The notes below the pieces were generated by a model, which saw nothing but the letters and a program-made list of their open reading frames with translations, was not told the origin of the DNA and searched no databases. Shown here in pieces: positions 43,847-53,728 of a stretch of 64,000 bases of DNA (position 1 is its first letter; every line of letters starts with the position of its first letter). This DNA is from Lentisalinibacter sp964427415 (lineage in GTDB: Bacteria > Pseudomonadota > Gammaproteobacteria > Steroidobacterales > Woeseiaceae): assembly GCA_964427415.1 (NCBI GenBank), contig CAYRUH010000001.1:124001-188000 (forward strand), given 5' to 3'. Position numbers and translations under genes: made by a program.

Positions 43847-44536
43847 CTAACCTGCCTGCTCGCCGCCGAGCCTTTCCGCTGCCAGACCGAGCACCTTCTG
43901 CGTCACCTGCTCGATGCCCAGTGAGGTTGAATCGATCACGATGGCGTCCCCGGCCGGGACCAGCGGGGCCACCGATCGCTCGGTATCCCTGCGGTCACGC
44001 TCGGCGATGTCGCGGGCAAGGCCGGAAAGCGTAACACCAATACCCTTGTCTATCAACTGCTTATAACGCCTCCGCGCCCTTTCCTCGGCACTGGCCGTCA
44101 GGAAGATTTTCAGCTCGGCCGCGGGGAAGATGGCCGTACCCATGTCACGGCCGTCCGCGACCAGTCCAGGGGGCTCGCGAAAATCCCGCTGCCGGGCCCT
44201 CAGCGCCTCGCGCACCTCGGGCACCGCGGCGATCCGGGAGGCCAGCCGGCCGCACGCCTCGGTGCGCAGCTCGCCACCCACCTCGTCGCCGTCCAGCCAC
44301 ACTGCTTCGGCCGCGTCACCGGCCCCGAAAGACACCTGCATCTCGCGCGCGGCCCGCACCACGCCGGCTACGTCGTCGACGTCGATACCGCGACGCCCGG
44401 CGGCCAGCGCAGTCAGGCGGTAGAGCGCGCCGCTGTCCAGCAGGTGGAATCCCAGCGCCGCGGCGACCCGCCGGGCGATCGTCCCCTTGCCGGAACCGCT
44501 CGGGCCGTCGATGGCGATGACCGGCACAGCGCTCAC
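43847..44536 (-). CDS. cmk: Cytidylate kinase
   Basis: CMP/dCMP kinase (229 aa). The P-loop is GPSGSGKGT near residue 10, the acceptor-site motif DSGALYRLT near 35, and DGRDMGTAIFP near 128 is characteristic of bacterial Cmk. It overlaps the aroA stop by four bases and is followed after 115 bases by rpsA, a conserved order. Confidence 0.97.
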   Translation of the reverse strand: MSAVPVIAIDGPSGSGKGTIARRVAAALGFHLLDSGALYRLTALAAGRRGIDVDDVAGVVRAAREMQVSFGAGDAAEAVWLDGDEVGGELRTEACGRLASRIAAVPEVREALRARQRDFREPPGLVADGRDMGTAIFPAAELKIFLTASAEERARRRYKQLIDKGIGVTLSGLARDIAERDRRDTERSVAPLVPAGDAIVIDSTSLGIEQVTQKVLGLAAERLGGEQAG

Positions 44537-45843
44537 GCCGGCGTCTCCAGTTTGAAGCCCGCCTTTCGGCAGGTCTCCGGGAAGCCCGGGAATGAGGTGG
44601 CCACGTTGGCGACGTCGCTGATCTCGATGGCTTCCTCCGCCGCCAGCCCGGCCACGGCGAAGGCCATGGCGATGCGGTGATCGCCGTGGCTGTCGACCTG
44701 GCCACCCGCGAGCCGTCCGACGCCACGGATGTGCGCCGAGTCGACAGTCTCCTCCACTTCGACGCCGAGCCGGCGCAGGCCTTCGGCCATGGCGGCGATC
44801 CGGTCGCTCTCCTTCACCCGCAGCTCGCCGATGCCGCGGAACAGGGTCTCGCCCTCGGCGCAGGCGGCCGCCACGAACAACACCGGGAACTCGTCGATGG
44901 CCAGCGGCACGAATTCCGGGTCCACCTCGATGCCACGCAGCACCGAGCGGCGCACCGTGATATCGGCCACGGGCTCGCCGCCGGCCAGCCGTTCACCCGC
45001 GATTTCCATGTCCGCCCCCATCTCGCGGAGGATGCCGATTACCCCGGTGCGGGTCGGGTTCACACCCACGTTGCGGATGAGCAGGCCGTCGCGGGCCGCG
45101 AGAGCGCCGGCCACGAGGAAGAACGCGGCCGAGGACAGATCGCCGGGCACCGGAATCTCGATGCCCTGCAGCCGGGCCGGCCCCTCCAGCAGAATCGTGT
45201 TGCCGCGGCGATGGAGCCTCGCGCCCATGGCGCTCAGCATCCGCTCGGTGTGGTCGCGGGTCACCGCCGGCTCCGTCACCCGCGTGGCGCCGTCGGCATA
45301 AAGCCCTGCCAGCAGGATCGCCGACTTCACCTGGGCGCTCGCCACCGGCAGCAGGTAATCGATGGCGGCCAGAGGCCGCCTGCCCCGAATCACCAGGGGC
45401 GGGCGGCCGGATTCGTTGTCGATGTCCACACCCATCCGCGCCAGCGGATCGATGACCCGGCCCATCGGCCGCTTCAGCAGCGAGGTATCGCCGGTCAGCA
45501 CCGAGCGGAATGGCTGGCCGCCCAGCAGGCCGCAGAACAGCCGCATCGCCGTGCCCGAATTGCCGAGGTCGAGGGGCCCGGCGGGGGCGGCCAGGCCGTC
45601 GACGCCGACGCCGCGCACCCGCAGCGCGCCGTCCGGTTCGCGCTCCACGGTCACTCCCATCGCCTCCAGTGCTCCCAGGGTGGCCAGGCAGTCCTCCCCT
45701 TCGAGAAAGCCGCTCACCCGGGTGTCGCCTTCCGCGACGGCGCCGAGCATCAGGGCCCGATGGGAAATCGACTTGTCCCCCGGCACCGTGAGCTCGCCCG
45801 AGGGCGAGCCACCGGGCACCGTGCGGAAGCTCGCGAGGCTCAC
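44533..45843 (-). CDS. aroA: 5-enolpyruvylshikimate-3-phosphate synthase
   Basis: Shikimate-pathway enzyme (436 aa) joining PEP to shikimate-3-phosphate. GDKSISHRALMLGA (about 23-36), LGNSGTAMRL (about 97-106) and RVKESDRIAAMAEGLR (about 350) mark the two beta-alpha domains. Residues around LGNSGTA follow the class II pattern more than the class I LGNAGTA. The start overlaps the pheA stop by four bases. Confidence 0.96.
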   Translation of the reverse strand: MSLASFRTVPGGSPSGELTVPGDKSISHRALMLGAVAEGDTRVSGFLEGEDCLATLGALEAMGVTVEREPDGALRVRGVGVDGLAAPAGPLDLGNSGTAMRLFCGLLGGQPFRSVLTGDTSLLKRPMGRVIDPLARMGVDIDNESGRPPLVIRGRRPLAAIDYLLPVASAQVKSAILLAGLYADGATRVTEPAVTRDHTERMLSAMGARLHRRGNTILLEGPARLQGIEIPVPGDLSSAAFFLVAGALAARDGLLIRNVGVNPTRTGVIGILREMGADMEIAGERLAGGEPVADITVRRSVLRGIEVDPEFVPLAIDEFPVLFVAAACAEGETLFRGIGELRVKESDRIAAMAEGLRRLGVEVEETVDSAHIRGVGRLAGGQVDSHGDHRIAMAFAVAGLAAEEAIEISDVANVATSFPGFPETCRKAGFKLETPA

Positions 45844-46940
45844 AGCACCGCCTTCGGGTAGGCCCCTAGCACGCGGAAAAGGGAAGTGCCCTGCTCCAGC
45901 TCGGCCAGCGCATCCGCGAGCGGCGGTTCGTCCGCGTGGCCTTCCAGGTCGATGAAGAACACGTAGTCCCAGTTCTTGCGTCGGGAAGGCCGGGATTCGA
46001 TGCGGGTCATGCTGATGTCGTGCCTGGAAAAGGGAGCGAGCAGTGTATGCAGCACGCCGGCGCCCGCCGTATCGCTGGCCGACACCAGCACCGAGGTCTT
46101 GTCGTCGCCGCTCGGCGTGAGGAGGTCCCGCCCGATCACCAGGAAACGCGTGGTGTTGTCGGGCCGGTCCTCGATGTCCGCAACCATGACGTCCAGGCCG
46201 TACACCTCGGCAGCCGCTTCACCCGCGATGGCCGCCGTGCCCGCCTCGTCGCGGGCACGGCGCGCCCCGGCCGCATTGCTCGTCACCGCGATCAGCTCCG
46301 CCTGAGGCAGGTACTCCCGCAGCCAGACCCGGCACTGGGCCAGGGACTGCTGGTGCGCACAGATGCGCTCCACCTTGTCCAGCGAAGCCAGGTTGCCGAG
46401 CAGATGCTGACGGATGCGCAGCTCGATCTCGCCACAGATCTTCAGCGGCGACATCAGGAACATGTCCAGCGTGTGGTTCACTGTACCCTCGGTCGAGTTC
46501 TCGATGGGCACGACCCCGAAGTCGGCGTGTCCGGCCTCCACCTCGTGGAAGACCTCCTCGATGGTGGCGAGCGGCAGGGCCCGCACCGAATGCCCGAAGT
46601 GCTTGCTGACGGCCGATTGGGTGAAAGTGCCCTCGGGGCCGAGGAAGCCGATCTTCAGCGGTTCCTGCTGGGCAAGGCAGGCCGACATGATCTCCCGGAA
46701 CAGGCGCACCATCTCCTCGTCGCTGAGCGGCCCCTCGTTCCGCGCGAGTACGCCGCGCAGCACCTGCGCCTCACGCTCGGGGCGGAAATAGTCGATCGAG
46801 CGGGCGAGCTCGCCCTTGCTCTCACCGACCAGCTTCGCCTGCTCCGCACGGCGGCTGATCAGCCCCTGGATCTGCTCGTCGATCTCGTCGATGCGTTGCC
46901 GGATCTCGGTGAGATCCGGCGCCGGATTGCGTTCGTTCAT
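45840..46940 (-). CDS. pheA: Bifunctional chorismate mutase / prephenate dehydratase
   Basis: Makes phenylpyruvate from chorismate (366 aa). The AroQ mutase helix bundle is at about 10-95 (IRQRIDEIDEQIQGLISRRA), the dehydratase at about 98-275 (GPEGTFTQSA; NTTRFLVIG) and the ACT regulatory domain at about 280-366 (ESRPSRRKNWDYVFF, phenylalanine site). ATG 46940 follows AGGAAG; upstream in-frame residues lie in the serC end and are not family-like. Confidence 0.96.
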   Translation of the reverse strand: MNERNPAPDLTEIRQRIDEIDEQIQGLISRRAEQAKLVGESKGELARSIDYFRPEREAQVLRGVLARNEGPLSDEEMVRLFREIMSACLAQQEPLKIGFLGPEGTFTQSAVSKHFGHSVRALPLATIEEVFHEVEAGHADFGVVPIENSTEGTVNHTLDMFLMSPLKICGEIELRIRQHLLGNLASLDKVERICAHQQSLAQCRVWLREYLPQAELIAVTSNAAGARRARDEAGTAAIAGEAAAEVYGLDVMVADIEDRPDNTTRFLVIGRDLLTPSGDDKTSVLVSASDTAGAGVLHTLLAPFSRHDISMTRIESRPSRRKNWDYVFFIDLEGHADEPPLADALAELEQGTSLFRVLGAYPKAVL

Positions 46941-46995
46941 CGGTGCTTCCTGTCCGTAGGCGGCAAGTCTAACGGCTGGCTCGGCACAGGACACC

Positions 46996-48096
46996 TCAGG
47001 CGCGGGTCCGCTCGAACTCCGCCATGAAGCCCACCAGCGCATCGACCGCCGCCTGGGGTATGGCATTATAGAGGCTCGCGCGCATGCCCCCGACCGAACG
47101 GTGGCCTTTCAGATTGGCCAGCCCCGCAGCTTCCGCCTCGGCCAGGAAGGCCGCATCCAGGGCCGGCTCGGCCAGCGTAAAAGGCACATTCATGCGCGAG
47201 CGGGAGCCGGGCTCCACCGGGTTTGCGTAGAAATCCGAGCCGTCGATCGCCTGGTAGAGAGTCTCCGCCTTGCGCGCGTTGACGGCCCCGATGGCCTCGA
47301 GCCCGCCCTGCTCCAGCAGCCAGTCGAACACCAGACCTGCCATGTACCAGGCGAACGTCGGCGGCGTGTTGCTCATGGAACCCGCTACGGCGTGCACGCC
47401 GTAGCGCAGCATGCTCGGGACGTCGTCCCGCGCCGTCTCCAGCAGGTCGTCGCCGACGATGACCAGGGTCAGCCCCGCGGGGCCGATGTTCTTCTGCGCG
47501 CCGGCATAAATGAGGCCGAAGCGGCTGACGTCCAGCGGACGCGAGAGGATATTCGAGGACATGTCCGCCACCAGCGGCACGTCGCCCGTGTCCGGTATCC
47601 ATTGGAACTCGACGCCGCCGATGGTCTCGTTGGGCGTGTAGTGGAGATAGGCGGCGTCCTCGCGCGCCTGCCACTCCGACGCGGCGGGCACACGGGTATA
47701 GCTCGAATCGGCCGCGTCCGCCGCCACGTTCACGTGGCAGAACCGTCGTGCCTCGGCCACGGCCTTCAGGCCCCAGTTGCCGGTTACCACGTAGTCCGCC
47801 GTCGCCTCCGGCGTGGCGAGATTCAACGGCGCCATCGAGAACTGCAGCGTGGCCCCGCCCTGCAGGAACAGCACGCGGTAGTTATCGGGGATGCCGAGCA
47901 ACCGGCGCAGCGCCGCCTCCGAACGCTCGGCGATCTCGCGAAAGGCGGCGCCGCGATGGCTGAGTTCCATCACCGACATCCCGGTGCCGGCGAACTCGGT
48001 CAGCTCCTCCCGGGCGCGTTCCAGCACTGCCAGCGGCAGTGCGGCGGGTCCGGCGCTGAAGTTATGGACCCTCTGCCCTGTCGTCACCGTTGCCAT
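46996..48096 (-). CDS. serC: Phosphoserine aminotransferase
   Basis: PLP enzyme (366 aa) of serine and pyridoxal synthesis. HNFSAGPAALP lies near residue 11, the PLP lysine is K202 in YAGAQKNIGPAG, and HRSVGGMRASLYNA lies near the C-terminus. It stands between gyrA and pheA on the minus strand, the usual gammaproteobacterial order. Confidence 0.96.
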   Translation of the reverse strand: MATVTTGQRVHNFSAGPAALPLAVLERAREELTEFAGTGMSVMELSHRGAAFREIAERSEAALRRLLGIPDNYRVLFLQGGATLQFSMAPLNLATPEATADYVVTGNWGLKAVAEARRFCHVNVAADAADSSYTRVPAASEWQAREDAAYLHYTPNETIGGVEFQWIPDTGDVPLVADMSSNILSRPLDVSRFGLIYAGAQKNIGPAGLTLVIVGDDLLETARDDVPSMLRYGVHAVAGSMSNTPPTFAWYMAGLVFDWLLEQGGLEAIGAVNARKAETLYQAIDGSDFYANPVEPGSRSRMNVPFTLAEPALDAAFLAEAEAAGLANLKGHRSVGGMRASLYNAIPQAAVDALVGFMAEFERTRA

Positions 48097-48142
48097 AGCG
48101 ACCGTGCGTCTCCGGGGAGCCGGCGCCCTTCCGGAACCGCAG

Positions 48143-50698
48143 TCACTCCTGCTCGTCCTCCACCAGCGCCTCGATGCGCTCCAGGCCCACCAGAGCCTCT
48201 TCGTCGGCCAGACGGATCAGGCGCACGCCCTGGGTGTTGCGGCCCAGGATCGAGATATCGGCGACCGGCGTACGCACCAGCGTGCCGGCGTTGCTGATGA
48301 GCATGATCTCGTCATCGTCGGAGACCTGCAGCGCACCCACCATGCGCCCGTTGCGCTCGGATGTCTGGATGGCGATGAGCCCCTGGCCGCCGCGGCCCTG
48401 CACGGAGAACTCGTCCGCCTCGCTCCGCTTGCCGTAGCCGTGCTCGGTCGCCGTGAGGATAAGACCCTCCGAGAGGATGATCAGGGCGATCAGTTCGTGG
48501 CCCGCGGCCAGGCGGATGCCCCGCACACCGGCCGCGCCGCGGCCCATGGCCCGCACGTCGGCCTCGTGGAACCGGATGGCCTTGCCGCTGCTCGCGAACA
48601 GCATGATGTCGCTGTCGCCGCCGGTGAGAGCCACGTCCACCAGGTGGTCGTCCTCGCGCAAGTCGATGGCGATGATGCCGTTGGTGCGAGGCCGCGAAAA
48701 AGCGTCCAGCGGCGTCTTCTTCACCGTGCCCTGGCTGGTGGCGAAGAACACGAACTTGCCGGCCTCGAAGTCGCGCACCGGCAGCACGGCGTTGATGCGT
48801 TCTTCCTGCTCCAGCGGCAACAGATTGACGATAGGTTTGCCGCGGGCGCCGCGGCCGGCCTGGGGCAGCTGATAGACCTTCAGCCAGTACGCCTTGCCCC
48901 GGCTCGAGAAGCAGAGCAGCGTATCGTGAGTGTTGGCGATGAACAGGTTATCGATGAAGTCCTCGTCCTTCATGCGCGTGGCCGCCCGGCCCTTACCGCC
49001 ACGGCGCTGCGCCTGATACGAGTCCAGCGGCTGCGCCTTGGCATAACCGCCGTGAGACAGCGTCACCACCACATTCTCCTCGGGGATGAGGTCCTCGATG
49101 GTCAGGTCGGAGTGGTCTTGCATGATCTCGGTACGCCGCTCGTCGGCGAACTGATCGCGCACCGCCTGGAGTTCCCCGCGGATCACGCCCAGGAGCCGGT
49201 CCGGATCGGCCAGGATCAAAGAATACTGTCTAACTTTATCTAATATATCTTTGTATTCATTTATTATCTTTTCCTGCTCGAGACCGGTCAGGCGATGCAG
49301 CCGCAGATCCAGTATGGCCTGCGCCTGGGTCTCCGACAGACGGTACACGGTCCGGCCGTCTTCCTCGACGATGCCGAAGACTCCGTGGTCGGCATCCGGG
49401 CGGGTATCGATGTCGCCGGCCCGCTCCAGCATGCCGGTAACCGCACCGGGCGCCCAGCGGCCTGCGACCAGTCCGGCCTTGGCTTCGGCCGGTGACGGCG
49501 AGGCCTTGATCAGCGCAATGACCTCATCGATGTTCGCCAGCGCCACGGCCTGGCCTTCCAGGATGTGGGCACGGTCCCGGGCCCTGCCCAGATCGTAGAT
49601 CGTACGCCGGGTGACCACCTCACGGCGGTGAGCGACGAACGCCTCCAGGATGCCCTTCAACGTCATCAGCTTCGGCTGACCCTCGTGCAGGGCCACCATG
49701 TTGATGCCGAAGACGCTCTGCAGCGGCGTGTGCTTGTAGAGGTTGTTCAGGACGACCTCGTGCACCTCGCCCCGCTTTAGCTCGATCACCACCCGCATAC
49801 CGTCCTTGTCCGACTCGTCGCGCAGCTCGCTGATGCCCTCCAGCTTCTTCTCGCGCACGAGTTCGGCGATCTTCTCGATCAGCCGTGCCTTGTTGACCTG
49901 GTAGGGCAGCTCGGTGACCACGATGGCCTCACGGCTGCCCTTGCCGATCTCCTCGACATGGCTGCGCGCGCGGATATGCACGCGGCCCCGGCCCGTCTTG
50001 TAGGCGCTGTAGATACCCTGCGCGCCGTTAATGATGCCGGCGGTGGGGAAATCCGGCCCCGGCACATATTGCATCAGCCCGGCCACGTCGATGTCCGGGT
50101 TGTCAATGACCGCCACGCACGCATCGATGATCTCGCCCAGGTTGTGGGGCGGGATGTTGGTGGCCATACCCACCGCGATACCGGAGGAGCCGTTAACGAG
50201 CAGGTTCGGGATGCGGGTGGGCAGCACCGACGGCTCGCTCTCGGAGCCGTCGTAGTTCTCCACGAAATCGACCGTCTGCTTGTCGATATCCGCCAGCAGT
50301 TCGTGGGCGATCCGGGCCATGCGCACCTCGGTGTAACGCATCGCCGCCGGGGCGTCGCCGTCCACCGAGCCGAAGTTGCCCTGCCCGTCCACCAGCATGT
50401 AGCGCATCGAGAACGGCTGCGCCATGCGCACAATGGTGTCGTAGACCGCGCTGTCGCCGTGGGGGTGGTATTTACCGATCACGTCGCCGACGACGCGGGC
50501 CGACTTCTTGTACGGCTTGTTGTAGTCGTTGCCCAGCTCCCGCATCGCGTAGAGGACCCGCCGGTGCACCGGCTTCAGGCCGTCGCGCACGTCGGGCAGG
50601 GCCCGCCCCACGATCACGCTCATGGCGTAATCGAGATAGGATTGGCGCATCTCGTCTTCGAGATTTACCGAAAATACTTCGTGGGCGATGTCACTCAT
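48143..50698 (-). CDS. gyrA: DNA gyrase subunit A
   Basis: Type II topoisomerase breakage-reunion subunit (851 aa). The catalytic tyrosine is Y122 in MRYTEVRMA. In the quinolone-resistance region HGDSAVYDTIVR the positions equivalent to S83 and D87 are wild type. The C-terminal beta-pinwheel (about 530-840) contains the GyrA-box-like QRRGGKGR. Codons for about residues 475-495 are unusually AT-rich although the protein reads on normally. Confidence 0.97.
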   Translation of the reverse strand: MSDIAHEVFSVNLEDEMRQSYLDYAMSVIVGRALPDVRDGLKPVHRRVLYAMRELGNDYNKPYKKSARVVGDVIGKYHPHGDSAVYDTIVRMAQPFSMRYMLVDGQGNFGSVDGDAPAAMRYTEVRMARIAHELLADIDKQTVDFVENYDGSESEPSVLPTRIPNLLVNGSSGIAVGMATNIPPHNLGEIIDACVAVIDNPDIDVAGLMQYVPGPDFPTAGIINGAQGIYSAYKTGRGRVHIRARSHVEEIGKGSREAIVVTELPYQVNKARLIEKIAELVREKKLEGISELRDESDKDGMRVVIELKRGEVHEVVLNNLYKHTPLQSVFGINMVALHEGQPKLMTLKGILEAFVAHRREVVTRRTIYDLGRARDRAHILEGQAVALANIDEVIALIKASPSPAEAKAGLVAGRWAPGAVTGMLERAGDIDTRPDADHGVFGIVEEDGRTVYRLSETQAQAILDLRLHRLTGLEQEKIINEYKDILDKVRQYSLILADPDRLLGVIRGELQAVRDQFADERRTEIMQDHSDLTIEDLIPEENVVVTLSHGGYAKAQPLDSYQAQRRGGKGRAATRMKDEDFIDNLFIANTHDTLLCFSSRGKAYWLKVYQLPQAGRGARGKPIVNLLPLEQEERINAVLPVRDFEAGKFVFFATSQGTVKKTPLDAFSRPRTNGIIAIDLREDDHLVDVALTGGDSDIMLFASSGKAIRFHEADVRAMGRGAAGVRGIRLAAGHELIALIILSEGLILTATEHGYGKRSEADEFSVQGRGGQGLIAIQTSERNGRMVGALQVSDDDEIMLISNAGTLVRTPVADISILGRNTQGVRLIRLADEEALVGLERIEALVEDEQE
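49214..49276 (-). other. AT-rich codon patch inside gyrA
   Basis: By hand count 15 of 63 bases are G or C, against a strongly GC-rich gene on both sides. The patch encodes KIINEYKDILDKVRQYSLI using ATA, TTA, AGA and AAA codons that are rare elsewhere in the window. The reading frame is intact and the residues fit GyrA. Confidence 0.85.
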
Positions 50699-51007
50699 GG
50701 CTACTCACATAAAACCGGTCCACCGCCCTCCCCTTGCCGGGTTCCGGCGGACGATCCGTGCTGCAGGAATCAGGTCTCGGCCAGTGCTTGCGGCGGGAGC
50801 CGGTATAGCCCACTTCTGCGCCTTTTTCTGGCTCCTGATCAGATGAAAATTTTAGCATAAATCGGGACTTGTACGTAGCCGCCAGCGGCCGGTCGGCGCC
50901 CGCTGCGGCGGCCCGGGCCGGGCCGCGACGGACAGGCCTGTATACTGGGTTTCCGGCCCGGCCCCGGGCATCGATCCATCCTCAATAAAGACAGTAATTT
51001 CATAGAC
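50699..51007. promoter_or_regulatory. Divergent gyrA-mtaD intergenic region
   Basis: No gene is visible. A TATACT hexamer at 50941-50946 on the plus strand could be the mtaD -10 box, though no good -35 lies 17 bases upstream. On the minus strand TAAAAT near 50850 could be a gyrA -10 box. Both are weak calls. Confidence 0.4.
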
Positions 51008-52333
51008 ATGGAGCAATGCGACCTGATCATCTCGTGCCGCTGGGTGGCACCCGTAGCGCCCGCGGACACGGTGCTGGAGCACCACTCCCTGGTCATCCGT
51101 GACGGCGTGATCGTCGCGCTGGTGCCCGCGGCGCAGGCCAGCAGCCGCTTTGCGGCCGCCGACGTCGTCCATCTCGACGATCATCTCGTGATACCCGGGC
51201 TGGTGAATGCCCATACCCACGCCGCCATGTCGCTGTTCCGGGGGCTCGCCGACGACCTGCCTCTCGAGGTCTGGCTCCGCGAGCACATCTGGCCTGCCGA
51301 AGGCCGCTGGATTGACGCGGAATTCGTTCGCGACGGCACGCGGCTGGCCATCGCCGAGATGCTGCTGGGCGGCACAACCTGCTTCAACGACATGTATTTT
51401 TTCCCGGACATCGTCGCCGAGACCGTGGCCGCGGCCCAGATGCGCGCCTCGGTAGGCATGATCCTGGTGGATTCGCCGACGCCGTGGGCGAAAGATGCGA
51501 GCGAATACCTGTCCAAGGGCGTCGCAGTGCATGACCGTTATGCCTCCCATCCGCTGGTAAGCACCCACTTCGCACCCCATGCGCCCTACTCCGTAAGCGA
51601 GGAGAGCCTCGGCAAGCTGCGGGCACTGGCGGACCAGCTGGACGTGCCGGTACACATGCATGTCCACGAGACCGCAGCCGAGGTCGCCGCCGAGCAGGAG
51701 GCCAACGGCATCCGCCCGCTGGAGCGGCTGCGGCGCCTCGGTTTCGTGAACGGCTCGCTGCTGGCCGTGCACATGACCTGCCTTAACGACGAGGAGATCG
51801 CTCTCGCCGCCGTCGCGGGCCTCTCCGTGGCCCATTGCCCGGAGTCGAACCTGAAGCTCGCCAGCGGGATCGCGCCCGTCGCGCGCCTGCTCGAGGCCGG
51901 CGTCAACGTGGCCCTCGGCACCGACGGCGCGGCCAGCAACAACGACCTGGACATGCTGGGCGAGATGCGTACCGCCGCCCTGCTCGGTAAAGCGGCCGCC
52001 GGCGATGCGAGCGCGCTCTCCGCCCACTCCGTGCTGCGCATGGCCACGCTGAACGGAGCCGCCGCGCTGGGCCTCGCCGACAGCATCGGCAGCCTGGAAC
52101 CGGGCAAGTGGGCGGACCTCTGCGCCGTCGATCTGTCAGCGCCGCGCACCCAGCCCGTCTACGAGCCGGTCTCCCAGCTCGTCTATGCCGCCGAGGCATC
52201 ACAGGTCAGCGACGTCTGGGTGGCGGGACGGCAACTGGTCAGGGGCCGGCGACTCAGCCACCTGCGTCTGGACGACATCAGCGCCCGGGCCGCAGAATGG
52301 AGAGAGAAAATCTGGAACTACGATCATGAATGA
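51008..52333 (+). CDS. mtaD: 5-methylthioadenosine / S-adenosylhomocysteine deaminase (TRZ/ATZ hydrolase)
   Basis: Zinc amidohydrolase (441 aa). Metal ligands are visible in NAHTHAAMS near residue 66, VHMHVHETAAE near 217 and GTDGAASNN near 305. In Pseudomonas the gene beside ubiG deaminates methylthioadenosine to methylthioinosine, so this one probably salvages SAM by-products. Its last eight bases overlap ubiG. Confidence 0.9.
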   Translation: MEQCDLIISCRWVAPVAPADTVLEHHSLVIRDGVIVALVPAAQASSRFAAADVVHLDDHLVIPGLVNAHTHAAMSLFRGLADDLPLEVWLREHIWPAEGRWIDAEFVRDGTRLAIAEMLLGGTTCFNDMYFFPDIVAETVAAAQMRASVGMILVDSPTPWAKDASEYLSKGVAVHDRYASHPLVSTHFAPHAPYSVSEESLGKLRALADQLDVPVHMHVHETAAEVAAEQEANGIRPLERLRRLGFVNGSLLAVHMTCLNDEEIALAAVAGLSVAHCPESNLKLASGIAPVARLLEAGVNVALGTDGAASNNDLDMLGEMRTAALLGKAAAGDASALSAHSVLRMATLNGAAALGLADSIGSLEPGKWADLCAVDLSAPRTQPVYEPVSQLVYAAEASQVSDVWVAGRQLVRGRRLSHLRLDDISARAAEWREKIWNYDHE

Positions 52334-53057
52334 CCCGCAAGCGAAGCCCGGCGGCAACGTCGACCCGGGTGAAATCCGCAAGTTCGAGGCGATGGCGGAG
52401 ACGTGGTGGGACCCGGACGGCGATTTCGCCCCCATCCACCAGATGAACCCGCTGCGCCTGGGCTACATCGACGAACGGGCACCGCTGTCCGGCCGCAAAG
52501 TACTCGATATCGGTTGCGGCGGCGGCATTCTGAGCGAGGCCATGGCCGCCGCCGGGGCCGAGGTGACCGGCATCGACCTGGCCGCCGGTCCCCTCGAGGT
52601 GGCGCGCCGCCATGCCGCCGAGACCGGCGTGGAAGTCGACTACGTGGAGACCGGCGCGGAAGACCTGGCAGCGCAGCGGCCGGAAGCCTACGACATCGTC
52701 ACCTGCCTGGAGATGCTGGAGCATGTGCCCGAGCCCGCAAGCGTTATCGAGGCGTGCAGCCGCCTGGTGCGGCCCGGCGGCAACGTATTCTTCTCCACTA
52801 TCAATCGCACCGCGAAAGCGTTCGCGCTCGCCATCGTCGGCGCCGAATACGTACTGCGCCTGCTGCCGCGGGGCACTCACGAATATGAGAAGCTGATCCG
52901 ACCCTCTGAACTGGAGGCGTGGGCACGGCAGGCGGACCTGCGCCTGGAGGAACTGACCGGCGTTCGCTACAACCCGCTGACGCGCCATTTCAGCCTCGCC
53001 ACTGACGTCGACGTCAACTACATCGCCCACTTCCGCAGGAGGGGCGCCGGCGGATGA
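52326..53057 (+). CDS. ubiG: Ubiquinone biosynthesis O-methyltransferase
   Basis: SAM-dependent methyltransferase (243 aa) performing both O-methylations of ubiquinone. The SAM motif VLDIGCGGGILSE lies near residue 59, and FEAMAETWWDPDG at the N-terminus is diagnostic. It produces S-adenosylhomocysteine, a possible substrate of its neighbour MtaD. The start lies eight bases inside mtaD and its stop overlaps mupP (ATGA). Confidence 0.96.
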   Translation: MNDPQAKPGGNVDPGEIRKFEAMAETWWDPDGDFAPIHQMNPLRLGYIDERAPLSGRKVLDIGCGGGILSEAMAAAGAEVTGIDLAAGPLEVARRHAAETGVEVDYVETGAEDLAAQRPEAYDIVTCLEMLEHVPEPASVIEACSRLVRPGGNVFFSTINRTAKAFALAIVGAEYVLRLLPRGTHEYEKLIRPSELEAWARQADLRLEELTGVRYNPLTRHFSLATDVDVNYIAHFRRRGAGG

Positions 53058-53728
53058 GGGCCGCGCGACCTTTCGCCGGCTGGCTGTTCGACCTGGACGG
53101 CACGCTCATCGATACCGCGCCGGACATGACGGATACCCTGGCGGAACTCTGCCGGGCATACGGTACCCGCCCGCCGGAATACCGTCTCGCGCGGGCGAAC
53201 ATCACCCACGGCGCCGCCGGTCTCATACGCCTCGCCTTCCCGGATCGGGACGAAGCGGCGCGCCGGGCACTCTACGAGGAGTACCTGCAGCGCTACGCCG
53301 ACCGCATCCACCGCAGCTCGCGCCTGTTCGAGGGCATGGAGGACGTGCTCTCGGCCATCGAGGCGGCCGGTCTGCCCTGGGGCATCGTGACCAACAAACC
53401 GCAGACGCTCACGGACGCGCTGCTGGAAGGAATCGGGCTCAACACCCGATCCCGGGTCACCGTCGGCGGCGACACTCTGCCGGAACGCAAACCTCATCCC
53501 GCGCCGCTGCTGCACGCGGCACAGGCACTTGCCGTGGACGCGGCCGATTGCGTGTACGTGGGCGACAACCTGCGGGACATGGAGGCAGCGCGCGCCGCCG
53601 GCATGCGCACGATCGCGGCAGCTTACGGTTATCTGCTGCCGGAAGACGATGTCCACGGCTGGCAGGCGGACCTCGTCATCGAGCATCCGGTGGCACTGCT
53701 GCCGATGCTGGAGGAAGCGCGCGGGTGA
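53054..53728 (+). CDS. mupP: HAD phosphatase, probable MurNAc-6-phosphate phosphatase
   Basis: A 224-aa HAD-IA hydrolase (FDLDGTLIDTAPD at residues 13-25; NKPQT near 115; GDNLRDMEAARAAGM near 172). It looks like a phosphoglycolate phosphatase (Gph), but the order ubiG-HAD-yciK matches the Pseudomonas mupP locus, where the enzyme dephosphorylates MurNAc-6-phosphate in peptidoglycan recycling. Substrate assignment rests on that context; AmgK/MurU genes are not in the window. Confidence 0.78.
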   Translation: MRAARPFAGWLFDLDGTLIDTAPDMTDTLAELCRAYGTRPPEYRLARANITHGAAGLIRLAFPDRDEAARRALYEEYLQRYADRIHRSSRLFEGMEDVLSAIEAAGLPWGIVTNKPQTLTDALLEGIGLNTRSRVTVGGDTLPERKPHPAPLLHAAQALAVDAADCVYVGDNLRDMEAARAAGMRTIAAAYGYLLPEDDVHGWQADLVIEHPVALLPMLEEARG

